Assembly: GCA_944385535.1 (NCBI GenBank)
Contig: CALWXR010000033.1
Coordinates: forward strand, 1-32,087
Length of the DNA stretch: 32,087 nucleotides
Direction of reading: 5' to 3'
Source: an uncultured Oscillospiraceae bacterium
GTDB lineage: Bacteria > Bacillota > Clostridia > Oscillospirales > Oscillospiraceae
The notes below the pieces were generated by a model. The model searched no databases. It saw only the letters and a list, made by a program, of their open reading frames with translations, and had not been told where the DNA came from. The position numbers and the translations under genes were made by a program. Positions 17,054 to 25,549 of the stretch are shown here, piece by piece (position 1 is the stretch's first letter; each line of letters begins with the position of its first letter).

Positions 17054-19180
17054 ATGGCAAAAGGTAAATTTTCCCAACCCCGGCCCTACCGGGAAGAAGA
17101 GCGGGAGATCGAGCAGAGCTTCCGCCAGCTGACCGGCCAGCAAGCGCCGGAGACCCCGGAGCGGATCCCCTATTCCGATCCTGCTCCCGAGATCCCCGGG
17201 AACCTTACCCCGGAACAGAATCCCGGCGAGGATAACGAGGATCTTCTTTTTCAATCCGATCCTCAGGAGACTGACCTAAATCTTCATTTTGAAGAGGAGG
17301 AGCCGGAGACCCCGGAAAAGCCGCCTATTCTGGATACCATTTTGGATTTTATCGATCACAACCGTAAGGCCGCTTTGGTAGGCGTCTGCGCCCTGGCGCT
17401 AATCGTGATCATCGCCATCATCGCCCTGGTCTTTATGAGTTCCGTGGGGGATCCCTACGGAGGCAAGATCCTGAACAATGTGATGGTAGCCGGGGTCAAT
17501 GTAGGCGGCATGACCAAATCCCAGGCCGTCAACGCGGTTGAGGTGGCGACTGAGCGTACCTACTCCCAGCAAACCCTGGTGCTTCAGATCGGCAGCGACA
17601 CGCTGGAGTTCTCCCCCGAGGATACAGGTGTGGAGCTGGATGTGAAAGCCGCCGTCAACGCCGCCTATGATTACGGCCGTACCGGCACCAAAGCGGAAAA
17701 ACAGGCCGCTTACGAAGCCTCGCTCACCGGCAATCACACCATCGGGCTGCTTCCCTACCTGGAACTGGATACGGACTATATCCGGGGCGTTCTGGAGGAC
17801 TATGCCGGTACCGGCAGCAGCACCCTGACCCAGGTCAGCTACAAAATCGATGGGGAAATTCCTGATTTGAGTACCGAGGAATTTGACGAAACCGCGGCGG
17901 AATTGACCCTGGTTCTGACCATGGGAACACCGGGCCTGAACTTTGACGCGGAAAGCCTGTACAACAGCGTCCTGGACGCCTACAGCATGAATGAATTCCT
18001 GGTGAAGATCGATGAGGTGGATCCCTCCGCTGAGCCGGATCCGGTGGATCTGCAAGCCATTTACGAGGAAGTCTGCGTCCAGCCGGTGGAGCCCTCTGTG
18101 GACATGCAGACCTATGAGGTGATCCCCGGCTCCTACGGCTATACCTTTGATCTGGTGGAAGCCCAGAAGTTGGTGGATAAGGCCCAGTACGGCGAAGAGG
18201 TTCGGATCCCCATGGAATATGTGGCCCCCGAGATTACCGATGAGGATGTGTTCTTCCGGGATGTGCTGGGCTCCTGCAAGACCCCCCATTCCAACAATGC
18301 CAACCGTACCCACAACCTGAAGCTGGCCTGCGAAAGCCTGAACGGACTGGTACTGTACCCCGGAGACACCTTCTCCTTTAACGACACCCTGGGCCAGCGA
18401 ACCACAGCCAAGGGCTATAAGTCCGCCCCCGCTTACGTAAACAACAAATTGGTGGATTCCATTGGCGGCGGTATCTGCCAGGTTTCCTCCACTCTGTATT
18501 GCAGCACCCTGATCGCGGATCTGGAGATCGTCTCCCGCACCAATCACAGCTTCCCGGTCAGCTACATTGACTACGGTATGGACGCGACCGTCAGCTGGGG
18601 CGGCCCGGACTTTAAGTTCCGGAACAATACCAACTATCCCATCAAGATCCAGGCGGAAGTCTCCGACGGCTATGTCATTATCGAGCTTTTGGGAACCAAT
18701 GAAAAAGACTACTACATTGAGCTGAGCTACGCCATTACCAGCACCATCAAACCGGAGACGGTCTATGAGGATTATGAATACGACAACGCCGAAGGCTATG
18801 AGGATGGGGACGTGATCCAGGAAGGCGTCACCGGCTACTATGTCAAGACCTATCAGAACAAATACGACAGCCAGACCGGCCAGCTGATCTCCAAAGACTT
18901 TGCCGCCAACTCCCAGTACAAGACTCTGGAGCAAATCATCGCCCGGGTGGAGGAGGCCCCCACGGAGCCGTCCACGGAAGCGCCCACTGAGCCGCCTACG
19001 GAGCCGCCTACGGAAGTACCCACCGAACCGCCTACGGAAGCGACTACCGAACCGCCTACGGAACCGCCCACCGAGCCTCCCACGGACGCAGCTACAGAGG
19101 CTCCCACGGACGCGTCTTCAGAGCCTACCACCGAGCCGTCTGTGACGGAATCTTCGGAAAACGGCGGCGATGGCGCCTGA
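17054..19180 (+). CDS. VanW family membrane protein with Thr/Pro/Glu-rich tail
   Basis: A 708-aa protein. Residues 1-105 form an acidic cytoplasmic tail, with one transmembrane helix at about 106-128. A YoaR-like putative peptidoglycan-binding region follows (begins NNVMVAGVNVGGMTKSQA). The VanW domain is at about 405-550, with DTFSFNDTLGQRT and GGGICQVSSTLY. A low-complexity extracellular tail rich in TEPP units is at about 634-699, with no LPXTG-type sorting signal. VanW proteins are linked to the cell envelope, but their biochemical role is unknown. Start at 17054 follows AAGGAGG. A paralogue lies at 21310-22884 and shares the IKIQAEVSDGYV and EKDYYI blocks. The tail may span the wall; this is inference. 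Confidence 0.88.
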   Translation: MAKGKFSQPRPYREEEREIEQSFRQLTGQQAPETPERIPYSDPAPEIPGNLTPEQNPGEDNEDLLFQSDPQETDLNLHFEEEEPETPEKPPILDTILDFIDHNRKAALVGVCALALIVIIAIIALVFMSSVGDPYGGKILNNVMVAGVNVGGMTKSQAVNAVEVATERTYSQQTLVLQIGSDTLEFSPEDTGVELDVKAAVNAAYDYGRTGTKAEKQAAYEASLTGNHTIGLLPYLELDTDYIRGVLEDYAGTGSSTLTQVSYKIDGEIPDLSTEEFDETAAELTLVLTMGTPGLNFDAESLYNSVLDAYSMNEFLVKIDEVDPSAEPDPVDLQAIYEEVCVQPVEPSVDMQTYEVIPGSYGYTFDLVEAQKLVDKAQYGEEVRIPMEYVAPEITDEDVFFRDVLGSCKTPHSNNANRTHNLKLACESLNGLVLYPGDTFSFNDTLGQRTTAKGYKSAPAYVNNKLVDSIGGGICQVSSTLYCSTLIADLEIVSRTNHSFPVSYIDYGMDATVSWGGPDFKFRNNTNYPIKIQAEVSDGYVIIELLGTNEKDYYIELSYAITSTIKPETVYEDYEYDNAEGYEDGDVIQEGVTGYYVKTYQNKYDSQTGQLISKDFAANSQYKTLEQIIARVEEAPTEPSTEAPTEPPTEPPTEVPTEPPTEATTEPPTEPPTEPPTDAATEAPTDASSEPTTEPSVTESSENGGDGA
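18955..19149 (+). repeat. TEPP-type coding repeat
   Basis: About 65 residues are built from APTEP, PPTEP and related units, encoded by degenerate GAGCCGCCTACG-like 12-mers. Such tracts change length easily by slippage or recombination. Confidence 0.85.
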
Positions 19181-19203
19181 GAAGCAAGCGCAAATCTCAT
19201 AAC

Positions 19204-19240
19204 AAACGGCATGGCTTCGGCCATGCCGTTTTTCTTTTTG
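19204..19240 (+). terminator. Terminator of the first VanW gene
   Basis: A 12-bp stem AAACGGCATGGC/GCCATGCCGTTT (loop TTCG) is followed by TTCTTTTTG, 23 bp after the stop. Confidence 0.92.
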
Positions 19241-19244
19241 ACAC

Positions 19245-19282
19245 AAACAGGCCGCCCGGAGCAGCGCCCGGGCGGCCTGTTT
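19245..19282 (-). terminator. Hairpin downstream of the anti-sigma gene
   Basis: A 15-bp perfect stem AAACAGGCCGCCCGG/CCGGGCGGCCTGTTT (loop of 8) lies 26 bp past the anti-sigma stop. The T run is only three bases, so efficiency is uncertain. Confidence 0.65.
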
Positions 19283-19307
19283 ACAAGACGGCGTGGTTTT
19301 CCCCGCA

Positions 19308-20681
19308 CTATGGAATCGCAATCCGGATCTCCTCTTCCGCTGTCCAGGTATGGGAAAAGAGGGGGCTGAGCCAGACTTCTTCATCCGAGTAGTTTCGAAG
19401 AGGGAATTTTTCCAGGAAGTAAGTCATCTCCCCGTTTTCGTTTTCCTCGCCAAGTACCGTGCTTCTGGCATTGATCTCATAGGCGGTTCCTTCGGCGTCA
19501 AAGAACTGATGCCCAAAGATCTGGTACATGGCTTCCCCCTTCCGGCATTCTCCACGGAAACTGACCGTCCAGATATTGCCGCTTTTCTCCGCGCCTTCAA
19601 AGGCCACGCCCTCAGGCAGGGGCCCGGTTTCTCCGGTTTTCAGGTTCACCCAGGTTTTCTCCATATCCTTGCGCAGCCATTGGGCCCCGGTGATTACCAG
19701 TTCCAAACGGTGCGCCTCATAGAAATAGGTGCTGTCCGCCCGGTAGGAGGTCATGGTGGGGGAATTCTCAGAGCCGGTGGCGGTGATTCCGCTGGCAGAT
19801 GCTTCAAAGGTCATCCCGTTGTCCGTTTGAATAGAAAACTCCAGATCCTTCAGCCAGGCCGTATTGTCCGGATCGTCCGCAATATCCACCCGCATGTGGG
19901 TGGGAAAGATCTGGATCTGCTTCACTGTGATCTTCTGTCCCTCCAGCTCCACCGTCTTGTCCACCGGGATGATTTTTCCCGCGGCGGTAAATTCCGGATC
20001 AAATTCCAGCAGAAAATCAAACTGGGCCAGGTAGTTGGGTGTGTAGTCGGAGACATCCCACTGGTCCGCCTGCTGATCAGGCGCCGCCGCTTCCACAGCC
20101 TCTTGACTTCCGTTGCTGTGCACCTTCAGCTTCAAGCGAAGCTTCCCCGGCACAGTTCCCTCCACAAAGTCAATGGTCAGGCTGCGAAGGGCCCCGTTTT
20201 CAGTGTCAAAGGAACCGGTATGATAGCTGCAGGATTCCGGCCGTTCCCACGCTTCATTCAGCACCTCCGGATCCGCCGCCAGATGATCATACACATCCGA
20301 ATCCAGCCGGTAGAATACATTCACCTGCTTCTGATCCACGATCAAATAGGCAATCTGGGCGGTAATATGGTTTTGACTTTGCTCCAGCTCCATGGGTTGC
20401 ACATAGGCGTTCTCTACAGCGTCGGAAAGGGACCGGGAGAAGGTGACCGCCGCCGCCAATTCCCGAAGCACCGGAATCCGGGCGCAAGCACCCGCCACCG
20501 GCGCGCTGAAATTCACCAGGAGCACAAAGATCGCAAAGCATGCCGCCGCGCTGACCAGAGGCCGGTACACCCAGGCGGCTTTTCGTTTCCGCTGGCGGGC
20601 CCGTTCCACGGCCGGCGCCAGATCCGGGATATTGTTTTCCAGTTCCTCCATCCATTTAGAATACTCTTGCTCACGGTTCAT
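19308..20681 (-). CDS. DUF4179-type membrane protein, probable anti-sigma factor
   Basis: A 457-aa protein. About 40 cytoplasmic residues (rich in E, then R/K) precede a single membrane helix at about 41-58, and a large extracellular part of nearly 400 residues follows. The short inner segment, single helix and large outer sensor match the anti-sigma proteins encoded after ECF sigma factors in Clostridia, and the N-terminal part resembles DUF4179. It overlaps the sigma gene by the four bases ATGA, so the two are translationally coupled, as is normal for such pairs. GAGGAGGT precedes the start. It probably holds the sigma factor at the membrane until an envelope signal arrives. The signal is not known. 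Confidence 0.8.
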   Translation of the reverse strand: MNREQEYSKWMEELENNIPDLAPAVERARQRKRKAAWVYRPLVSAAACFAIFVLLVNFSAPVAGACARIPVLRELAAAVTFSRSLSDAVENAYVQPMELEQSQNHITAQIAYLIVDQKQVNVFYRLDSDVYDHLAADPEVLNEAWERPESCSYHTGSFDTENGALRSLTIDFVEGTVPGKLRLKLKVHSNGSQEAVEAAAPDQQADQWDVSDYTPNYLAQFDFLLEFDPEFTAAGKIIPVDKTVELEGQKITVKQIQIFPTHMRVDIADDPDNTAWLKDLEFSIQTDNGMTFEASASGITATGSENSPTMTSYRADSTYFYEAHRLELVITGAQWLRKDMEKTWVNLKTGETGPLPEGVAFEGAEKSGNIWTVSFRGECRKGEAMYQIFGHQFFDAEGTAYEINARSTVLGEENENGEMTYFLEKFPLRNYSDEEVWLSPLFSHTWTAEEEIRIAIP

Positions 20682-21145
20682 TTCGCTACCTCCTCCAACT
20701 GAAGCCGTAATAGGTTCAACGCCCGACGCTGCCTGGTGGCCACGGTTCCCTGGGGAATGTTCAGCATTCGGGCGGTTTCCGCCAGAGTAAAGCCGCCAAA
20801 GTAGCGCAGAATCACCACATCCTTTAATTCTTTGGGCAGCCGCCCCACCGCCTCCTTCAGGGGCAGGGCGTCAAAGCGTTCCACGGCGGTCTCCGGAAGC
20901 TCCTCCAGCGGGCAGATCCGTTTCTGCCGGCGAAGCTCATTGTAGCATTCGTTGATCAGGATCCGGGTGACCCAGGTATCAAAATATTCCGGCTCCCGCA
21001 GCCGCTTGTGCCCCCGTAAAGCCTTATACACCGCCTCATCCAGTACATCCAGCGCCAGAGCGTGGCTGCCCAGATAGACCATGGCGGTTTTGTACAGCTT
21101 TCCCCGAAGTACTTGGATTCTTGCGGCAAATTCTTCATCGGTCAC
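20678..21145 (-). CDS. ECF-type RNA polymerase sigma factor
   Basis: A 155-aa protein with only regions 2 and 4, as in ECF sigmas. Region 2 spans about residues 8-75 and ends YFDTWVTRILINECYNELRR. Region 4 contains the helix-turn-helix TLAETARMLNIPQGTVATRQ (120-139). The start is GTG at 21145. The upstream AAGGAG is 10 nt away. An ATGATG in between is out of frame and stops after six codons. The gene is followed by its probable anti-sigma factor with ATGA overlap. An ECF-type -10 element lies just upstream, so it probably activates itself. Confidence 0.92.
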   Translation of the reverse strand: MTDEEFAARIQVLRGKLYKTAMVYLGSHALALDVLDEAVYKALRGHKRLREPEYFDTWVTRILINECYNELRRQKRICPLEELPETAVERFDALPLKEAVGRLPKELKDVVILRYFGGFTLAETARMLNIPQGTVATRQRRALNLLRLQLEEVAK

Positions 21146-21167
21146 GGCCCATCATCTCCTTTTCACT

Positions 21168-21196
21168 TATTAGACGGATAACCAGAGGGGATTTTA
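21168..21196 (-). promoter_or_regulatory. Probable autoregulated ECF promoter
   Basis: On the minus strand CGTCTAATA (21176-21168) matches the CGTC-type -10 of Firmicutes ECF promoters, about 23 bp before the GTG start. A weaker -35 (TAAAATCC, 21196-21189) is at suitable spacing. Confidence 0.6.
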
Positions 21197-21252
21197 TTTC
21201 CGGCCGAAAAACTTTTTTAATGTTAAGCTTCCTTGAATCCGGCTTTTTTACA

Positions 21253-21280
21253 TTGTAATTCTTCCCGGATATGGTATAAT
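21253..21280 (+). promoter_or_regulatory. Sigma-A promoter of the second VanW gene
   Basis: TTGTAA (21253-21258), 16 bp, TATAAT (21275-21280). It is a housekeeping rather than ECF-type promoter. Confidence 0.8.
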
Positions 21281-21309
21281 AGGACAAAATAACCTGAGGA
21301 GTGCTGATT

Positions 21310-22884
21310 ATGGATCATGATACCATTGTTTCTACCCAACCGCAACCCCCGGCGCAGCCCTCCCCTTCCCGGAAGCGCCCGCTGCTGATTCTGGCACTGA
21401 TTCTCGTCGTCCTTTCGCTGATCACCGCCGCCGGTATTTTCCTGTACCGGGCTATGGATCCCTATGACAACCGGATTCTGTCCCAGGTATCCATCGGCGG
21501 ACTGGACGTGGGCGGCATGACCAAGGGGGAAGCCCGGAAAGCCCTTCAGCAGGCCCTGGAGGAAACCATCCTTGGACAGCCTCTGACGGTAGCTCTGCCG
21601 GAGGAAACCCTCTCTTTCTCCGCCGAGGATGTGGGGCTGGATGTGGACGTGCGTCAAGCCGTAAAAGCCGCCTACCGTTATGGACGGGAGGGTAACGACC
21701 AGCAGAAGCAGGAAGCTTTCGCCGCGTCTCAAGCCGAAGGACTTCAAATCGGTCTGCTGGATTTTCTGGAATACGACGAATCCGTTCTCCGGTCCCAGCT
21801 GGAAGCCTACGCCGGTCAATATGATACCACCCTATCCCAATCCGGCTACGCGCTGGAAGGGGACATACCGGAATTGAATACATTAGACTTTGACCCGGAG
21901 GCTCCGGCGCCTACGCTGGTACTGACAAAAGGGTATCCAACTGCCAAATTGGATGTGGAGGGAATGCTGGAGCAGATCCGCCGGATCTATGACAGCGGCA
22001 TTTCTGCCGGTAAAAACGGGACCTACAAACTTGATATTCCGGAGATCGTCCCGGAGGAAACTCCGGAACAGCTGGATTTTGACGCCATCTATCAGGAGCT
22101 GTCCGTTGCGCCCACAGATGATTCCCTGAATATGGAAACCTACGCCTTTGTAAACGGCTCCTATGGCTATGCCTTTGATCCGGAGGCTGCCCGGGAGCAG
22201 TTTGACGCGGCGGAATACGGTCAGACCATTCAGGTGTCCATGACCTATACCCGCCCGGAGATTCTGGGGAAAGAGGTTTACTTCCGGGACGAGCTGGGTT
22301 ACTGCGAAACCAAGCATAATGACAACGAGAACCGGAATACCAATCTGCGGCTGATCTGTGAGATCCTGGACGGATTGATCCTGCAGCCCGGTGAGGAATT
22401 CTCCTTCAACGGCGTGGTAGGCGAACGAACCGCCGAGCGGGGCTTTAAGCCTGCCCCAGCCTTTTCCGGCAACCGATTGGCCAACTCCATAGGGGGCGGC
22501 GCCTGCCAAACCTCCACCACCCTGTATAACTGTGTGCTGCTGGCGGATCTGGAGGTGGTCACCCGGGTGTGCCACGGCGCGAAGGTCAGCTATGTGCCCC
22601 TGGGCCTGGATGCCGCGGTCAATTGGGGCACCACGGATTTTGCCTTCCGGAACAGTTCCCATTTTCCCATTAAGATCCAGGCGGAAGTATCCGACGGCTA
22701 TGTAAAAATGAAGATCCTGGGTACCGACGAAAAGGACTACTACATCGTGATGACCTCTGGCTATGACGACGGCCTGGAAACCGTGACCTATGCCGTCAGC
22801 TACAAGAATAAGTACGACAAAGAAACCGGCGAGCTGATTTCCAAGGAGCGGGAAGCTTTCTCCACCTATTATGATTTGGGATAA
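21310..22884 (+). CDS. VanW family membrane protein (second paralogue)
   Basis: A 524-aa protein. A short Pro-rich cytoplasmic N-terminus is followed by one membrane helix at about 24-46. The YoaR-like putative peptidoglycan-binding region begins VSIGGLDVGGMTKGEARKAL. The VanW domain carries EEFSFNGVVGERT and GGGACQTSTTLY. It shares its architecture and many blocks with the protein at 17054-19180, but lacks the acidic N-terminus and the TEPP tail. The two are therefore duplicates that diverged at their ends. The start at 21310 follows AGGAG by 8 nt; an in-frame GTG at 21301 lies inside that site. The envelope role is inferred from the family. Confidence 0.88.
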   Translation: MDHDTIVSTQPQPPAQPSPSRKRPLLILALILVVLSLITAAGIFLYRAMDPYDNRILSQVSIGGLDVGGMTKGEARKALQQALEETILGQPLTVALPEETLSFSAEDVGLDVDVRQAVKAAYRYGREGNDQQKQEAFAASQAEGLQIGLLDFLEYDESVLRSQLEAYAGQYDTTLSQSGYALEGDIPELNTLDFDPEAPAPTLVLTKGYPTAKLDVEGMLEQIRRIYDSGISAGKNGTYKLDIPEIVPEETPEQLDFDAIYQELSVAPTDDSLNMETYAFVNGSYGYAFDPEAAREQFDAAEYGQTIQVSMTYTRPEILGKEVYFRDELGYCETKHNDNENRNTNLRLICEILDGLILQPGEEFSFNGVVGERTAERGFKPAPAFSGNRLANSIGGGACQTSTTLYNCVLLADLEVVTRVCHGAKVSYVPLGLDAAVNWGTTDFAFRNSSHFPIKIQAEVSDGYVKMKILGTDEKDYYIVMTSGYDDGLETVTYAVSYKNKYDKETGELISKEREAFSTYYDLG

Positions 22885-22949
22885 TGCGCAGCTGCCGATT
22901 TGCGTGGCGCGCCAAGGAAATCGGATCCCCATTGATTGATAATCCCTGA

Positions 22950-22984
22950 AAAAGGACGTGCCGCTGAAGCACGTCCTTTTCTTA
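22950..22984 (+). terminator. Terminator of the second VanW gene
   Basis: A 12-bp stem AAAAGGACGTGC/GCACGTCCTTTT (loop CGCTGAA) is followed by a short CTTAC tail. Confidence 0.85.
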
Positions 22985-22987
22985 CTT

Positions 22988-23021
22988 TGAAAAACCGCGC
23001 CGGGTCACATCCCGGCGCGGT
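22988..23021 (-). terminator. Terminator of the acidic membrane-protein gene
   Basis: An 11-bp stem ACCGCGCCGGG/CCCGGCGCGGT (loop of 6, 22994-23021) is followed on the minus strand by TTTTC. It lies about 75 bp beyond the gene's stop. Confidence 0.8.
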
Positions 23022-23095
23022 AAAAATATTAGGGAAGCTCTGATGAAATCGGCAAGAGCGGATGCCGAGAGATTTTGAATTCGTCCAGAGGTCCC

Positions 23096-25267
23096 TTAGC
23101 TCTTGGGAACGCTTCCCCGGCTGGTCATGTCCAGAACCAGATTGCAGTCGAACATGCCGGTAAACCGGTCGGAATACCAGGCCATGGTTTCACCGGTGAC
23201 CATCAGACGATCCTGGTGTACGTAGGTGTTGTTGATCTGGGTGGCAGGGGACTTGCCCTGGGAGATGAAGTACCGGAAGCCGGTTTGATACATTACGTTG
23301 AAGGAAGTTCCGGAGTAGTCCGACAGGTCGCTGTTCTGGGCAAAAACAAAGGTGTCCACATCCCCGATGACAGGCGCGATTTGCTGGGTCCACTGCTGCA
23401 GATCAGACTGGATCTGGGTGGAGGTCATGTTGGCGTAGGAGTCGTTTTTATAGCTGTAGCAAGCCAGCGTGTAACCCTTTTCCCGCAGGGCGTTGACGAT
23501 GGTCACAGCCCCGGCTTTCTCCTGCTCGTAGTACTCATTGCCCTTGGTGGGGTCAGCCGCGTAGGAGGTGTTGCACCGGTAGCCGAAAATACCCTCGTGA
23601 CCGGTCACCGCCAGAATGGCCCGGGAACCCTGATAGGAGAAGTCAGGATGCTCCGCGATAAAGTCCTCCAGAATGGGAACCAGGTCGTAGTTGCCCACCT
23701 GGGTGCTGCCGCTGGCGTCCACATATTCTGCTTTGATATCGCCGTTGGAGTCCAGTACCAGGCGGCTTGCGAATCCATCGCCGCCGGCATCGGCCACGCC
23801 GTCACTATTGCTGTCGTTCATGTAGGCAAAGTAGTTGACCATGGTCTCGGTGAGCATAAAGGGCTTCTTGCCCTCGGGAAGAGCCAGGGTCTTGGACATG
23901 AATTGCTCGCTGCCGCTGACGGTTTGCCCCACATCAATGAAGCAGTCAAAATCTACCAGAACGTAGTTGTTGGCGTAAAGCTGCTGGAGGATTTTGGTGA
24001 ACTCCTCGGTGGTGACAAAGTTCTGATTATATTTTCCTCCAAGCTCCGTGTCGGCATAGGCCCGGGCCGGATCCACCAGCAGAACATGGAAGCTCAGGTT
24101 GGGGATCAGGGAGAAATCCTTATATTCCACCAGACTGCCCTTGGCGCTGACATATTCCGCACGTTTGGCTAACATGTCCGAATAATCGTTGATCTGGGGG
24201 AAGCTGTCCAGCAGATCAATGGCGCCCTCGTAGTCATAGGAGAGGGCCAGTTCAGACGCTTCACGCATAATCCGCTGATATTCCTGCTCCTGCTGCTCAG
24301 CCGCGTCCAGAGAGGCCTGTGCTTCGCTTTCTTTCTGCTGGATTTCCAACTGCCGCTGGGTGATGGCATTGGAAACGGCGCCGATGACAAAGGACAGAAT
24401 CAGGATCAAACATACGCAGGCGATAATGGGAGGCAGATAGACTTCCTTGAAGATCTGCGATTTGCTCTTTCTGCGGCGGCGGCGGGGATTTGCCGGATCT
24501 GCCGGCGCCTCCAGGGCGTCCTTGTTCATCAGGGGGCCAAAGTACAAATCAAAAAGCTTGGTGAATACATTGGGCTTGGACACCTTGGGCTCTTTCGGTT
24601 CATTGGAGCCCTTATCCCGATCCGTCCGACGCTCCCTGCGACGGGCGGTGCGGGAGGAAGCGGAATCCTCTTCCGCTACAGGCCCGTCCCGGAAAGAACC
24701 CTGCTGGGAAGACGGTTCTTCTTCCTCAGAATAGGCAGTACGGTTATTCATATCTCTCTCCTCAGAATCCAGATTATCCGGGAAATCCGGCTCATCACCA
24801 AAATCATCCTCCATGGGGAAATCCGGCTCATCACCAAAGTCATCCTCCAGCGGGAAATCCAGATCGTCAGAATCATCCCCATCGTCGGAGAAATGAAAAC
24901 GGTGTCCGGACGCAGGTTCCCCGTCCCGAACGGTCTCATCCTGCTCCGTATCCTCCAAATCACTCAGAAAAGCATTTAGATCGGAAGGATCCCCGCTGTC
25001 CCCTTGGTCAGGATGAGATTGGGAGGCATAGCCGTCATCCAGATCCAAATCATCCAGGTCGAAACCGTCCAGATTCAAATCATCCAGATCCAGATCATCC
25101 TTGTTTTGGGCAGCGGACGCTGCCGCCGGATCCTCGGAAGTCAGACCCAGTGTATCATCGGAAAAATCGGAAAAATCTATATCTTCATTGTAGTCTTCGC
25201 CATTGAGGAAAGACTTGGGATCGAAGTCATCAAAGTCAAAGTCGAATTCGTTCTTATCCTTAGCCAT
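23096..25267 (-). CDS. Acidic membrane protein with degenerate polysaccharide-deacetylase-like ectodomain
   Basis: A 723-aa protein. Residues 1-200 are extremely Asp/Glu-rich, with DL-type runs and a 12-residue tandem repeat FPLEDDFGDEPD. Basic residues 208-270 and one membrane helix (about 278-298) follow. A predicted coiled coil is at 302-345, and the ectodomain at about 390-720. That ectodomain has the order of a clostridial NodB-like family (FHVLLVDP, DGFASRLVLD, AILAVTGHEGIFGYR). However, where deacetylases have a metal-binding SHxxxH-type motif it reads CYSYKNDSYANMT, without His. It may bind glycan without deacetylating it. Start at 25267 follows AGGTAGGGA and a clear promoter. It may belong with the neighbouring VanW genes in envelope work; this is inference. 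Confidence 0.7.
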   Translation of the reverse strand: MAKDKNEFDFDFDDFDPKSFLNGEDYNEDIDFSDFSDDTLGLTSEDPAAASAAQNKDDLDLDDLNLDGFDLDDLDLDDGYASQSHPDQGDSGDPSDLNAFLSDLEDTEQDETVRDGEPASGHRFHFSDDGDDSDDLDFPLEDDFGDEPDFPMEDDFGDEPDFPDNLDSEERDMNNRTAYSEEEEPSSQQGSFRDGPVAEEDSASSRTARRRERRTDRDKGSNEPKEPKVSKPNVFTKLFDLYFGPLMNKDALEAPADPANPRRRRRKSKSQIFKEVYLPPIIACVCLILILSFVIGAVSNAITQRQLEIQQKESEAQASLDAAEQQEQEYQRIMREASELALSYDYEGAIDLLDSFPQINDYSDMLAKRAEYVSAKGSLVEYKDFSLIPNLSFHVLLVDPARAYADTELGGKYNQNFVTTEEFTKILQQLYANNYVLVDFDCFIDVGQTVSGSEQFMSKTLALPEGKKPFMLTETMVNYFAYMNDSNSDGVADAGGDGFASRLVLDSNGDIKAEYVDASGSTQVGNYDLVPILEDFIAEHPDFSYQGSRAILAVTGHEGIFGYRCNTSYAADPTKGNEYYEQEKAGAVTIVNALREKGYTLACYSYKNDSYANMTSTQIQSDLQQWTQQIAPVIGDVDTFVFAQNSDLSDYSGTSFNVMYQTGFRYFISQGKSPATQINNTYVHQDRLMVTGETMAWYSDRFTGMFDCNLVLDMTSRGSVPKS
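24780..24851 (-). repeat. 36-bp tandem repeat inside the acidic domain
   Basis: Two nearly identical 36-bp units (24780-24815 and 24816-24851) plus a decayed third encode FPxEDDFGDEPD. They differ by only a few bases, so the duplication is recent. Confidence 0.85.
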
Positions 25268-25301
25268 GTTACATCCCTACCTTTATGGTATAGTCGAGGA
25301 T

Positions 25302-25330
25302 ATTGTATCATTATCCACTGAAAAAAGCAA
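25302..25330 (-). promoter_or_regulatory. Sigma-A promoter of the acidic membrane-protein gene
   Basis: On the minus strand TTGCTT (25330-25325), 17 bp, TACAAT (25307-25302), about 35 bp before the start codon. Confidence 0.75.
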
Positions 25331-25499
25331 GCGGATTTGGCGGAAATGCAAAAAAAACAGAATTTGGAGATATTTTGAAGCAACTTCGGGAAATCTGGCG
25401 GATTTTCGGGAGCTCCTGTAGGGATCCTTCCGGGCAGAACCGGGGAGCGCCCATCAGTCAGACACAACCATCATTGGGAATAGGGAAGATGGGTTCTGC

Positions 25500-25528
25500 T
25501 TGAAAAGTGATGATGGATGTGGTATTCT
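25500..25528 (+). promoter_or_regulatory. Sigma-A promoter of the LURP-one/luxS/mtnN operon
   Basis: TTGAAA (25500-25505), 17 bp, TATTCT (25523-25528), only about 15 bp before the ribosome binding site AAGGAGG of the first gene. Confidence 0.7.
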
Positions 25529-25549
25529 AGGGAAAAAGGAGGCGATGTT

